A model generated the notes under the pieces. The model saw nothing but the letters and a program-made list of their open reading frames with translations. It did no database searches and had not been told where the DNA came from. Of a DNA stretch of 54,974 nt, positions 47,001-54,958 are shown one piece after another. Source of the DNA: DASVEE01 sp036399695 (GTDB taxonomy: Bacteria; Acidobacteriota; Thermoanaerobaculia; Gp7-AA8); NCBI GenBank assembly GCA_036399695.1, contig DASWMP010000133.1, positions 1 through 54,974 of the forward strand. Direction: 5' to 3'. Position 1 is the first letter of the stretch. Each line of letters opens with the position of its first letter. Both the position numbers and the translations under genes were made by a program.

Positions 47001-49327
47001 GCGATCCCCTGCAGGATGCGCTCGGCCGCCTGTGCGAGCTGTTCGGCGCGGCGCTGCCGCTGTTCGACGAGCGACTGCTTGCGCGCCGTGAGCGCCTCGT
47101 AGACTTCTTCGCGCTTCGTGCCGAGCTGCGCGACGTAGTCGTCGAACTCGCTGAACCGCGTCTCCAGTTCCTCGAGCTGCAGCATCAGCTTCGACAGCTC
47201 GGAGTCGCAACGGTCCGGCGAATCGGCCACGGACAGCGCGTTCGCCACGGTCTGCGCGAAGAGCTGGAACTGGACGCCGAACTCGGCGACGCGTTCCTTG
47301 CCGAGCAGCTCCTTGCGCCGCTGACCGGCGAGCGCGCGGACGCGGTTGAGCCCTGCCAGCAGCGTGGAGATGCGCTCCAGGATCTGGATGCGGGTCGTCG
47401 GGTCTTCGATCTCCAGCGAGCCGATGATTTCCGTCAGGAGGTTCAGCGACGCGACCACACCCTCCACCTCGGCGACGAGCTTGTCGGCCTCGGGTGTCTT
47501 CGTCAGGCCGGCGATGCGCGCTTCGATGGCCGCCGATTTCTCGGCGAACGGCGCCAGTGCCTTCTCGCCGAGGAGGAACTGCACCGTGAGCTTCGACAGG
47601 TCACCGAAGCGGGTGACGATCTGCTGTTCGAGCGCGTCCAGCTTGGGACGGGCGACGTAGCGGAGCTCGCGCAGCGAGATCACCTGCCCCTGCTTCGCGC
47701 GCAGTTCCGCCAGCGTGCCGACGTAGTCGTCGATGGACGTCCAGCTATCCGGCCGGATCGTGGCGAAGAGGGCGGTCAGCGCGGCTTCCGCATCGTCGAC
47801 GGACTTCTTCGCCTGTGCCCGCAGCGCCTCGACTTTCTCGAACTCGTCGATGATCTGCTCGGCGGTCGTCCACACTTCCCGCACCGTCGACAGCAGATCC
47901 TCGGCCTCGGCGTTCCCGAGCCAGTAATACGCATCGGCGACGCGCTTCGCGGCGGCGACGAGGTCCTCGTACGTCGCCCGCGTCGGGCTCTGCTCGTCGA
48001 TGAGACGGCAGATCGTGAGGGCGTCGGAGAGGCCGCGCACGAGGTCGCGGTTCCCGATCTTCTCCAGGAACGAGCCGGTCTTCGGCGCCTTCGCCGCGTG
48101 ATCGTCGCTGACGAACGGCGTCTGCCAGATCCGCATCGCGTGGACGCGCGTCGGCTCCGCGCCCGTGGCCTCGAAGATCACGAGCTTGCCGTCGTCATAC
48201 AGCGAGTAGCCGTGGCACGTCAGCGGATTGACGACTTCCTTGCGGATCAGGTTGTACGGGAAGAGGAGCGTGCGCCCTTCATCGCGGCGATGGAAGGCGT
48301 AGAGGACGTCCTCGCCGTTCGGCGCGCGCACCGTGCGGAGGAACTCCATCTGCTCCGGATCGTGATCGAACAGCTTCGCCTCGCCGGTGCGCAGGTAATA
48401 GCCGCCGGGGAAGATGATGCCGTGATCCTCCGGCAACTGGATGCAGGCGTGGCCGATGGCGTCGATGCGCTGCACGTGCTTGGTGCGGCGGTTGTAGACG
48501 AAGTAACGCTTCGTCTTTTCGCGGTAAGGCAGCACCTCGAGGAGGAGCAGGCTGCCGACGGCGGCGTAGCGGATCTGCGCGTCGTCGAGCGACTGGTCGC
48601 GCTCGTCGACCGGCTCCGCGTAGATGCCGCGGCCGGTCTCGGTGTTGTCCTCGACCTTGATCGTGAGGTCGCCGCCGATGGTCTCGACGAACACTTCGTC
48701 GAGGATCGAGACGTGCGGGAAGCGTCCCAGGATGTGGTCCTCGCGCGTCGTGAGCGTCCACTCGAAATCGTGGCGCGGCGGGAAGACGTGATCGCGCTCG
48801 CCGCGGTTGTCGATGTACGTGACGTTGCCCTTCGGGTCGACGGCCCAGCGGAAGACGCGGATGTCCGAGACCTTGTCGCTGGTCTGGAAGACCATCAGCA
48901 GCTTGCCGTCGACGCGGCGCAGTTGCAGCAGCCGGGAGTTGCGGTAGTACTGGTACAGCTCCTTGAAGTCGCGGACGAACTTCTCGTCCCCGAGGAAGGT
49001 CTCGCCCTGCGGCAGCGTGGAGAACTCGAACCCGCTCTCGGTCTGCGTGAAGCGGTGCAGCGAGAAGACGTCGGCGATGGTCGTCTCGGTCTTGAGGCCG
49101 ATGAAGACGTTGTAGCCGAACAGCAGATTCGCGCCGACTTCGACGATGTCGCGCGGCACGCAGTTGTTCTCGGTGCGGATACGGTCCGCACCCAGTACCG
49201 CCATCTCCGTCCCGCCGAACACCCCGATGCGGCGCTTGTTCAGCGCCGACGCTTTGTTCGACAGGGTTTTGCCGTGGCCGAGGAGCCGGTCGCGGATGAC
49301 TTCGTAGGTGCCGCGTTCGATGGACAT
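44012..49327 (-). CDS. Giant AAA+ ATPase of the flotillin-linked 'DNA repair ATPase' family
   Basis: A 1771-residue cytoplasmic ATPase. The ATG at 49327 (MSIERGTYEVIRDRLLG) is preferred; the 17 residues before it are encoded by repeat DNA. Residues 1-430 are beta-rich, about 440-850 mostly coiled coil, then a mixed region, with the AAA+ module at about 1260-1500. Walker A is SPPGYGKTT with Lys1291, Walker B is LLYVDDIQH with Asp1353/Asp1354; CMAGNPYTESG resembles sensor 1. The C-terminus is helical with a Pro/Ala linker. Residues about 1115-1150 derive from an in-frame inverted pair of 22-bp repeats. It follows flotillin and NfeD-like genes, so it probably works at a membrane microdomain. The database name 'DNA repair ATPase' rests on weak evidence, and I would not assume DNA repair. 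Confidence 0.8.
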   Translation of the reverse strand: MSIERGTYEVIRDRLLGHGKTLSNKASALNKRRIGVFGGTEMAVLGADRIRTENNCVPRDIVEVGANLLFGYNVFIGLKTETTIADVFSLHRFTQTESGFEFSTLPQGETFLGDEKFVRDFKELYQYYRNSRLLQLRRVDGKLLMVFQTSDKVSDIRVFRWAVDPKGNVTYIDNRGERDHVFPPRHDFEWTLTTREDHILGRFPHVSILDEVFVETIGGDLTIKVEDNTETGRGIYAEPVDERDQSLDDAQIRYAAVGSLLLLEVLPYREKTKRYFVYNRRTKHVQRIDAIGHACIQLPEDHGIIFPGGYYLRTGEAKLFDHDPEQMEFLRTVRAPNGEDVLYAFHRRDEGRTLLFPYNLIRKEVVNPLTCHGYSLYDDGKLVIFEATGAEPTRVHAMRIWQTPFVSDDHAAKAPKTGSFLEKIGNRDLVRGLSDALTICRLIDEQSPTRATYEDLVAAAKRVADAYYWLGNAEAEDLLSTVREVWTTAEQIIDEFEKVEALRAQAKKSVDDAEAALTALFATIRPDSWTSIDDYVGTLAELRAKQGQVISLRELRYVARPKLDALEQQIVTRFGDLSKLTVQFLLGEKALAPFAEKSAAIEARIAGLTKTPEADKLVAEVEGVVASLNLLTEIIGSLEIEDPTTRIQILERISTLLAGLNRVRALAGQRRKELLGKERVAEFGVQFQLFAQTVANALSVADSPDRCDSELSKLMLQLEELETRFSEFDDYVAQLGTKREEVYEALTARKQSLVEQRQRRAEQLAQAAERILQGIARRTATIETVDALNAFFASDAMVAKLRQTADKLRELNDVVRADEIDGRLKSARDEAARSLRDRRELFEEGSNIVKFGEHRFSVNTQPLELTFLPKEGRPFMHLTGTGFFESIEDPELDGTRTYWEQELVSETADVYRGEYLAYSLVQSKTPLASLREFAATRYDEGYERGVHDADAALIAEKLIGMLTTAGLLRYSPSARAAATLFWAFSEDGAKKEAWLRQAQSLRRLRAAIDTHDAIGRLGNELQSAIDTFLTAHGIELDAHHAGEYLFEEIAHEPLRFVLSADAATLLDEFTSHLRTRGHEREFSDDLRAMQGDLSRRHATVRAWVESFTRNYDATRSNNVGQTLLSVPRTPNADAGQSLAGTDKSVRPASIDEVVAAVVTNGTLSRERSSALTSSTVTGLLGQHARIVNGAMDLRLDEFLTRVSKFAEERVPGFRAYQQVRHRILERERKRLRLSEYQPKVMSSFVRNRLINDVYLPLIGANLAKQMGAAGNKKRTDLMGLLLLVSPPGYGKTTLMEYIANRLGLVFMKINGPALGHAVRSLDPNEAPNATAKQEIIKLNLGLEMGNNVLLYVDDIQHTHPEFLQKFISLCDAQRKIEGVWRGETKTYDLRGKRFAVCMAGNPYTESGEKFEIPDMLANRADVYNLGEVLQGKDSLFELSYIENSLTSNPVTAPLLTRDMADVDKLVRIARGEAIQTDQLSHDYSSVELSELLAVVKKMVRVQSLLSQVNRQYVLSAAQQSAYRTEPPFKLQGSYRNMNKLSEKILPAMNDQELERLIDDHYLGEAQTLTTGAEENLLKLAELRGVMTDVQRARWDEIKRGFTRLQRMGNETDPAARVMAELSVVSDRIGDVTKAIHSAARNAAPVVVSEPAPAAAASSSEDITPWLEKLDATLRALRELHERPTPAPIMMPIAATPSAPAQDLVSREAYLLKDTLIPLLRFMAHRFRSYRSVADPKIKQAIAKLERVDDLGSLVAALENINISALAKLTEE
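45888..45970. repeat. REPIN-like inverted pair of 22-bp palindromes in the ATPase gene
   Basis: Copy 4 (45888-45909; one arm mismatch, GGACGGACA) and copy 5 (45949-45970; perfect) face opposite ways with 39 bases between, and copy 5 is followed by TACATT. The whole insert stays in frame and is read as NNVGQTLLSVPRTP...AGTDKSVRPA. Confidence 0.88.
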
Positions 49328-49328
49328 G

Positions 49329-49425
49329 ATTTTGGTTTTCGGTTGTTGGTTGTTGGTTTTTGGTGCTGCGCCCGGCATCCGGTTTCTTCAACCGAAAACC
49401 GAAAACCAAAAACCAACAACCGCGT
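49329..49425. repeat. Inverted repeat of GGTTGTT/GGTTTTT units between flotillin and ATPase genes
   Basis: The arms share an exact 17-bp complement (49348-49364 with 49405-49421, GGTTGTTGGTTTTTGGT), with further imperfect GGTTTTC/GAAAACC units outside. It begins one base upstream of the ATPase start codon and ends five bases from the flotillin stop, and leaves no Shine-Dalgarno site for the ATPase. Confidence 0.85.
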
Positions 49426-49430
49426 TAGCG

Positions 49431-51353
49431 CTACTGCTCTGCGCGCACGGGGAGCTTCTGCTCCACGACGGGAATGGCGGCGTCCTTCTTGTCCGTGACC
49501 GCGTGGGCAATGGCGTTCAGCACGCCTTTGCCGTCGCCGAGCTGTTCGAGCAGGGACTGCACGCTCTTGCTCTCGCCGAGGAAGCCGTCGAGGGACTTGG
49601 CCATGCCGATCGAGTTCACGAGGCGGTCGAGGAACTGGCCGTCGCCGCCGACGATGTCGATGTTCGCGGTCTCGAGGGCTTTGCCGAGGATCTGGGCTTT
49701 GGCCTGCTCGATCGTCTGCTGCGCCTTGATCGACTCGCTGCCGAGGTGACGCTGGGTCTCGATGCGCAGACGGAACTCCTCGTGCTCGCGCGTGGCCACG
49801 TCGAACTCCCGCATGGCGGTCGCCTTCTGCTGGATGCCCTGCGCCTCGGCTTCCGCCTTCTGACGCATGACCGAGGCTTCGGCCGCACCGGTGCGCTCGA
49901 TGGCAGCGGCATCCGCTTCCTTCACGCGGATCTGCGACAGGCCGAACTTCTCCGTGGCGATGGCATCCGCTTCCTTGACCTTGGCATCGGCCAGGCCGCT
50001 CGCGGCGGCTTCGGCCTGCGCGCCTTCGGCGAGGCGGATCTTGGCCTTCGCGTGACGGTCGGCCGCTTCGAGCTCCGCTTCGGCGAGGACGACGCGCTGC
50101 TTCGCCTCATGGCCGGCAGCGATCTCCTGCGCTTCCGCGGCTTTGATGTCCTTCACCAGGCGCTCCTGCGCTTCGGCTTCGGCGGCGATGAGCACCGCTT
50201 CCTTGTTGCGCTTCGCATCCTCGATGACGCGGAGCGACTTGATGCGCTCCTCCTCCTCGGCGACGGTGCGGTCGACGACGATGCGCTCGCGGATGACGTC
50301 CTGAATGGCCTTCTTCTCGACCTCCAGGGCCTTCTCTTTCTCGATGCGCGACAGCTCGACGGCGCGCTCGCGCGACACCGCTTCGAGCGAGCGGTCCTTC
50401 TCGACGCGCTCCGCTTCGATGGCCACGACGCGCTCGCGGTTCTTCTGCGCCACTTCCACCTGCCGGGACTTGTTCTGCTCCGCGATCTGCAGCTCTTCGT
50501 CCGCCTTGATGCGGGCGTTCTCCGCGCGCAGGCGCTCTTCGGACTGGATCTTCGACAGCTCGGCCGCTTCGCGCGCCCGCACCGACTCGATCTCACGCTT
50601 CTGCTTCGCCTCGGCGTCGGCCTGCTGCCGCTCGAGCTCGAGGATCGCTTCCTGCGCTTCGACGTCCTGCTTCTTGATCTGCTTCTTCTCGGTGTTGGTG
50701 AACTCGTTCGTCTTCACATGCTCGACCGACGTGAGCTCCGTGATCTTGCGGATGCCCTGCGCGTCGAGGATGTTCAGCGGGTCGAGGTTCAGGAGCGGCG
50801 TCTGCTCGAGGTAGTCGATGGCGGCGTCTTCGAGGACGTAGCCGTTCAGGTCGCGGCCGATGAGATTGATGATGGCGTCGCGGAACTCGTGGCGCTTCGT
50901 GTAGAGGTCGACGAAGTCGAGCTGCTTGCCGACGGTCTTGAGCCCCTCGGAGAACTTGGCGCTGAACAGCGCTTCGAGCGTCTGCGGGTCGGAGGCGCGC
51001 ACGCAGCCGATCGACTGCGCGACCTTGATCACGTCCTCGACCGTCTTGTTGACGCGGACGAAGAACGTGACCTTGATGTCGGCGCGGATGTTGTCTCGGC
51101 AGATCAGGCCATCCTTGGCGCGGCGGTCGATCTCGATCGTCTTGACCGAGATGTCCATGATCTCGGCCTTGTGGATGATCGGCCAGACCGTGGCGCCGGT
51201 GAACGTGACTTCCGGCTCGGCCTTCAGCTTGTTCACGATCAGGGCCTTGCCCTGCTCGACCTTCCGGTAGAACTTCGCGACGAAGACCATCGTGAACGTG
51301 CCGAGAATCGCGGCCGCTCCGACGAGCAGTACTGCGCCAATGATGATGTCCAT
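49431..51353 (-). CDS. Flotillin / SPFH-domain protein, YqiK-like
   Basis: A membrane-scaffold protein of 640 residues. Residues 3-28 form a membrane segment, about 30-220 the SPFH (band 7) domain (VEQGKALIVNK...ISVKTIEIDRRAKDG), and about 230-560 a long Ala/Glu-rich coiled coil with the AxAEAE-type repeats of flotillins; a C-terminal globular part follows. A good ribosome site AAGGAG lies six bases before the ATG. It lies 31 bases after an NfeD-like gene and before the giant ATPase, the order expected of yqiJ-yqiK type loci. Flotillins gather partners in membrane domains; here the partners are probably the neighbouring OB-fold protein and the ATPase. Confidence 0.9.
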   Translation of the reverse strand: MDIIIGAVLLVGAAAILGTFTMVFVAKFYRKVEQGKALIVNKLKAEPEVTFTGATVWPIIHKAEIMDISVKTIEIDRRAKDGLICRDNIRADIKVTFFVRVNKTVEDVIKVAQSIGCVRASDPQTLEALFSAKFSEGLKTVGKQLDFVDLYTKRHEFRDAIINLIGRDLNGYVLEDAAIDYLEQTPLLNLDPLNILDAQGIRKITELTSVEHVKTNEFTNTEKKQIKKQDVEAQEAILELERQQADAEAKQKREIESVRAREAAELSKIQSEERLRAENARIKADEELQIAEQNKSRQVEVAQKNRERVVAIEAERVEKDRSLEAVSRERAVELSRIEKEKALEVEKKAIQDVIRERIVVDRTVAEEEERIKSLRVIEDAKRNKEAVLIAAEAEAQERLVKDIKAAEAQEIAAGHEAKQRVVLAEAELEAADRHAKAKIRLAEGAQAEAAASGLADAKVKEADAIATEKFGLSQIRVKEADAAAIERTGAAEASVMRQKAEAEAQGIQQKATAMREFDVATREHEEFRLRIETQRHLGSESIKAQQTIEQAKAQILGKALETANIDIVGGDGQFLDRLVNSIGMAKSLDGFLGESKSVQSLLEQLGDGKGVLNAIAHAVTDKKDAAIPVVEQKLPVRAEQ

Positions 51354-51384
51354 GGTTTCTCCTTGTTGGGGGGTAGAGGTTGGC

Positions 51385-52032
51385 TCAGGCGCTCTGCGTG
51401 TCGGTGAGCGCTCTGTCGAGCGGTCCGACGCGGTAGATGCCTTCGTCCGGATCGTAGTCGTAGATGATGGCGCGGCTGTCGCGCGTGAGCTGGTTCTCGC
51501 GCAGGCAGCGCACTTCGGCGATGAAGCCGGCGCCGCCGTCGCTGACTTCGGCCGTGCCGGTCTTCTCGTCCACCCGCAGCGAGCGGATCGTGCAGACCTT
51601 GCCGACGAGCGACGCCCGTCCCGGTGCCGCGGCGGTGACGAAGATCGGCCGGAGCGGCTTGACGGCGCGCGAGCCGGCGAACAGGCCGAACAGGAAGCAG
51701 GCGAAGCCGAGCAGCGACTCCAGCACGATGCCGAGCGCGCCCGCCGGCATGAAGCCGCCGAGGAAACGCATCGAGAGGAAGCTGGTGAACCAGGCGATGA
51801 GCGTGGAGACGCCGCCGAAGATCGTCAGCGGGATGCCCTGCACGCCGAACAGGTCCATCGCGCCGTCGAGCACCCCGTCGTCCGGAATGTCGTCCACTCC
51901 CAGCGCTCCGTCGATCGCGTCGATGCTCACCGCGCCGGCAATGACCAGCAGGGCGTACGCGAGAAAAAGGATCAGCAGGACGGTAAAAACCACCGTCGGG
52001 AAGGCAAAAGCGGCAGCGATGAAGGCGCTCAC
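51385..52032 (-). CDS. NfeD/YqiJ-like membrane protein with OB-fold domain
   Basis: A 215-residue inner-membrane protein. Hydrophobic segments lie at about 8-35, 66-88 and 98-122, and the C-terminal 75 residues look like the small OB-fold of NfeD-type proteins (LVGKVCTIRSLRVDEKTGTAEV...GFIAEVRC). There is no ClpP-like protease domain, so it is the short YqiJ form. First gene of the operon with flotillin and the AAA+ ATPase; such proteins are regular partners of flotillins and probably form a complex with them at the membrane. The start at 52032 gives a short soluble end followed at once by a membrane helix, which fits the family. Confidence 0.8.
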   Translation of the reverse strand: MSAFIAAAFAFPTVVFTVLLILFLAYALLVIAGAVSIDAIDGALGVDDIPDDGVLDGAMDLFGVQGIPLTIFGGVSTLIAWFTSFLSMRFLGGFMPAGALGIVLESLLGFACFLFGLFAGSRAVKPLRPIFVTAAAPGRASLVGKVCTIRSLRVDEKTGTAEVSDGGAGFIAEVRCLRENQLTRDSRAIIYDYDPDEGIYRVGPLDRALTDTQSA

Positions 52033-52206
52033 GGTCGTTCCTGGCTGGATCTGATGAAAGTGGACATAACTTTCTACAGGATCAACAGGATTACGTAAAG
52101 GAAAATCGGAAGTTGCGCTCGACAGGCGAGGCTCGCGTTAGGATGTGGCGTTCCACAAACACCGTACTCGCGTCCGCCGCGCTGAGGTCCGGCCTCTGCT
52201 CAAACC
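52033..52206. promoter_or_regulatory. Divergent intergenic region, NfeD-like and kinase genes
   Basis: 174 bp between divergent starts must include both promoters. An A+T-richer patch (about 52055-52110) contains two tandem ACAGGATNA units (52076-52093), reminiscent of the tandem-unit repeats elsewhere but without a clear opposite arm. No -35/-10 pair is convincing. Confidence 0.3.
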
Positions 52207-54810
52207 ATGACACTCCCCGCGGGGTCCGTCCTCGGGCCGTACGAGCTTCTTGCGCCTGTCGGTGCCGGCGGGATGGGACAGGTGTATCGAGCGCGGGACA
52301 CGCGGCTCGGCCGCACCGTCGCGGTCAAGGTCCTGCCGCCGAAGCATGCCGGGGTGGCCGATTTCGTCGAGCGGTTCAAGCGGGAAGCGCGGGCCATCTC
52401 CTCGCTCAACCACCCGAACATCTGCGCGCTGTTCGACGTCGGCGAGACGAAAGTCGACGGCCAGGAGGTGTCGTATCTCGTCATGGAGCTCCTCGACGGC
52501 GAGACCCTGCGCGACCGGCTGCGTCTTGCGATGCCGCTGCGGCAGGCGCTCGACGTGGCGGTGCAGGTGGCGAACGGCCTGGCCGCCGCGCATCGCAAGG
52601 GGCTGATCCACCGCGACCTCAAGCCGGAGAACATCTTTCTCACCCGCGACGGCGTGGTGAAGATCCTCGACTTCGGGCTCGTCAAGGATGCGGCGAACCT
52701 CGATGCGCAGGCCACCGAGCCGGGCCTCGTCGTCGGCACCGCCGCGTACATGTCGCCGGAGCAGATCCGCGGCACGGCGCTCGACGCCCGATCCGACATC
52801 TTCGCCTTCGGCGTCGTGCTGTACGAGATGCTCGCCGGCACGCCGCCGTTCCACGGCGATTCGCCGTTCGAGACGATGACGCAGATCCTGCACGAGGAGC
52901 CGCCGCCGCTGCCGGACGGTCTGCCGCCGGGCATCCCGGAGATCGCGGAGCGCTGCCTCGCACGGGAGCCGGAGGAGCGCTTCGCCTCCGCGCGCGATCT
53001 CGCGTTCAGTCTCGATGCGATCGCCCGCGGCGCGCGCATGCCGTCGTCGGGCGCGAAGCGGACGCGCTCCTCGCTCAAGAACAGGAAGCCGGTGTCGCGT
53101 CGCCGGGCGTGGTGGGCGGCGGCGCTGGCGGTGTTGCTGATCGTCATCGTCGGCGGTGCGCGTCTGCTCAGCGAGCCGGAGGACGCGCCGGAGCCGCCGA
53201 CGATGCGCACGCTCACGCATTCGGGGCGCGACGCGTCGCCCGCCGCGTCGGCGGACGGACGGCTCGTCGCCTTCGTCTCCAACCGTGACGGACAGCGCCG
53301 CATCTGGCTCGAGCAGCTCTCGGACGGCACCGAGGTCGCGCTCACGAGCGGCGGCGACGACTCTTCACCCCGCTTCTCGCCCGATGGGTCGACCATTCTC
53401 TTCACGCGCGTGCTGCCCGAGGGTGCGTCGCTCTGGCGCGTGGCCGTGGTCGGAGGGGAGGCGCGGAAAGCCGTCGACAACGCGTTCGACGCCGATTACG
53501 CGCCGGACGGCAAACGCATCGCCTTCATCCGCAACCGCGTCGACGGCAACCGCCGCCTGTCCACGCTCTGCATCGGCACGGCCGGCAGCGCGGCGGTCGT
53601 GGAGGTCTTCGCCACGCCGCAGGAAGAGCTGCGCTTTCCCCGCTGGTCGCCGGACGGGGAGTGGATCGCCGTCTCGGTGCGCCCGCGCGGGACGGCTGCC
53701 GGCAAGATGCTGCTGATCCGTCCGGACGGCAGCGGACGGCGGAGCGTCGAGCGTCGCGAACCGCACGGGCTCGTCTCCGCGGCCGCCTGGACGCGCGACT
53801 CGCGGCGGTTCGTCTTCGCGGAGCTCGAAGGCGTCGGCTCCGTCGCCCTCCGCACGCGCGGCGGGGCCGCCCGCCTCTTCCTCTACGACCTCGGCAGCGA
53901 GCATTTCCGGATGCTGCTCTGGAACCCGCACGCCTCCGCCGACACGCTCGACCTCCTGCCGAACGGCCGCGTCATCTTCTCGGAGGACTTCACCCGCCAG
54001 AACCTGCAGGAAGTCGTCGTCGGCGGCGGCACGCGCTGGCTCACGCGAGGTACGGCCACCGATCGCCAGCCGGCGTGGTCGGCCGACGGCTCGCGGATCG
54101 TCTTCTGCTCCGACCGCAGCGGCAATCCGGACGTCTGGGAGCTCACCGTCGCCAGCGGGGGCGTGCGCCGTCTGACCGACGATCCGGGCGTCGACTGGGA
54201 TCCGGCCGTGCTGCCGGACGGAGGCCTGCTCTGGAGCTCGAATCGCGCCGGTCACTTCGAGATCTGGACCGCCGACCGCGAAGGAGGCAATGCCCGCCAG
54301 CTCTCCCGCGACGGCGCCGACGCAGAGAACCCCACCGCCCCCGCGGACGCGGCCTGGATCTACTACGACTCCAGCCACCCGGAGAAAGAAGGGCTGTGGC
54401 GCATGCGCAAAGACGGCAGCGGCGCCGCCGTGGTGATGCCCGGCGAGACCGCCCACCCCGAGGTCTCGCACGACGGCGCCTACGTGCTGTACCACCGCCC
54501 GGATGACATCGGCGGCGCGGTGATCGAAGCCGTGCGCGTCGCCGACGGGGTGGTGGTGCCGATCGCGCGACGCCCGACGCTGGAAGACCGGCCGCACTGG
54601 CTCGGCGCAACGCACGCGGTGGTCTTCCGCGACGGCGACCGGCTCATCGCACAGGATCTCGGCAGCACCGAACAGCGCGTCCTCGCGACGCTGGACGCCG
54701 ATACCACACTGGAGACGTTCGCCGTCTCACCCGACGGCAAACGGCTGGTGCTTTCGCTGCTGGAATCATCGTCAGGATTGATGATCGCCGAAGGGGTGGG
54801 GGTGGAGTAG
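52207..54810 (+). CDS. Transmembrane Ser/Thr protein kinase with PD40/TolB-like sensor domain
   Basis: An 867-residue Hanks-type kinase fused to an extracytoplasmic beta-propeller. Kinase residues about 12-280: Gly loop VGAGGMGQVY, Lys41 in AVKVLP, Glu60, catalytic HRD with Asp137 in LIHRDLKPEN, DFG at 155-157 and SPE at 183-185; all catalytic residues are present. A basic stretch and one membrane helix follow (about 298-322, RAWWAAALAVLLIVIVGG). Residues about 340-860 hold PD40/WD40-like TolB repeats (SPDGSTILFTR, SADGSRIVFCSDRSG). It should sense a ligand outside and phosphorylate cytoplasmic targets. It is divergent from the flotillin operon, and could control it, but no evidence in the sequence shows this. 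No ribosome site is clear. Confidence 0.93.
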   Translation: MTLPAGSVLGPYELLAPVGAGGMGQVYRARDTRLGRTVAVKVLPPKHAGVADFVERFKREARAISSLNHPNICALFDVGETKVDGQEVSYLVMELLDGETLRDRLRLAMPLRQALDVAVQVANGLAAAHRKGLIHRDLKPENIFLTRDGVVKILDFGLVKDAANLDAQATEPGLVVGTAAYMSPEQIRGTALDARSDIFAFGVVLYEMLAGTPPFHGDSPFETMTQILHEEPPPLPDGLPPGIPEIAERCLAREPEERFASARDLAFSLDAIARGARMPSSGAKRTRSSLKNRKPVSRRRAWWAAALAVLLIVIVGGARLLSEPEDAPEPPTMRTLTHSGRDASPAASADGRLVAFVSNRDGQRRIWLEQLSDGTEVALTSGGDDSSPRFSPDGSTILFTRVLPEGASLWRVAVVGGEARKAVDNAFDADYAPDGKRIAFIRNRVDGNRRLSTLCIGTAGSAAVVEVFATPQEELRFPRWSPDGEWIAVSVRPRGTAAGKMLLIRPDGSGRRSVERREPHGLVSAAAWTRDSRRFVFAELEGVGSVALRTRGGAARLFLYDLGSEHFRMLLWNPHASADTLDLLPNGRVIFSEDFTRQNLQEVVVGGGTRWLTRGTATDRQPAWSADGSRIVFCSDRSGNPDVWELTVASGGVRRLTDDPGVDWDPAVLPDGGLLWSSNRAGHFEIWTADREGGNARQLSRDGADAENPTAPADAAWIYYDSSHPEKEGLWRMRKDGSGAAVVMPGETAHPEVSHDGAYVLYHRPDDIGGAVIEAVRVADGVVVPIARRPTLEDRPHWLGATHAVVFRDGDRLIAQDLGSTEQRVLATLDADTTLETFAVSPDGKRLVLSLLESSSGLMIAEGVGVE

Positions 54811-54811
54811 G

Positions 54812-54852
54812 CATCTTGGAGTGCGGTGGCGAACGGAGGGTGTCTCAAAACG
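54812..54852 (-). repeat. Second dispersed repeat (TTTTGAGACACCCTCC...), minus-strand copy
   Basis: The reverse complement matches positions 101-140 closely (TTTTGAGACACCCTCC then TTCGCCACCGCACTCC). It starts two bases after the kinase stop codon. Confidence 0.75.
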
Positions 54853-54909
54853 GTGCGTTTCGATCTACTCCCTTGGTTCTGCCGTCGATGAACCGGCGCC
54901 TGCGGGCGC

Positions 54910-54931
54910 GGACAGACAGGAGTGTCTGTCC
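54910..54931. repeat. REP-like 22-bp palindrome, copy 6
   Basis: Perfect arms GGACAGACA / TGTCTGTCC around GGAG, followed by CACATT. The upstream CCGGCGCCTGCGGGCGC is the reverse complement of the sequence right after copy 1 at 51-68, so the two window ends carry inverted versions of the same composite element. Confidence 0.9.
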
Positions 54932-54958
54932 CACATTCAGATTCCGCCGAATATCGGG

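Noticed and set aside
44012..49327. SMC/RecN-type DNA repair protein
   Set aside because: It has coiled coil and ATPase parts, but Walker A and B lie close together in one AAA+ module near the C-terminus, not split by the coiled coil with an ABC signature.
46697..49498. A 933-codon open frame on the plus strand opposite the ATPase
   Set aside because: Arg/Asp/Leu-rich shadow of the ATPase and coiled-coil codons; no signal, domain or start context.
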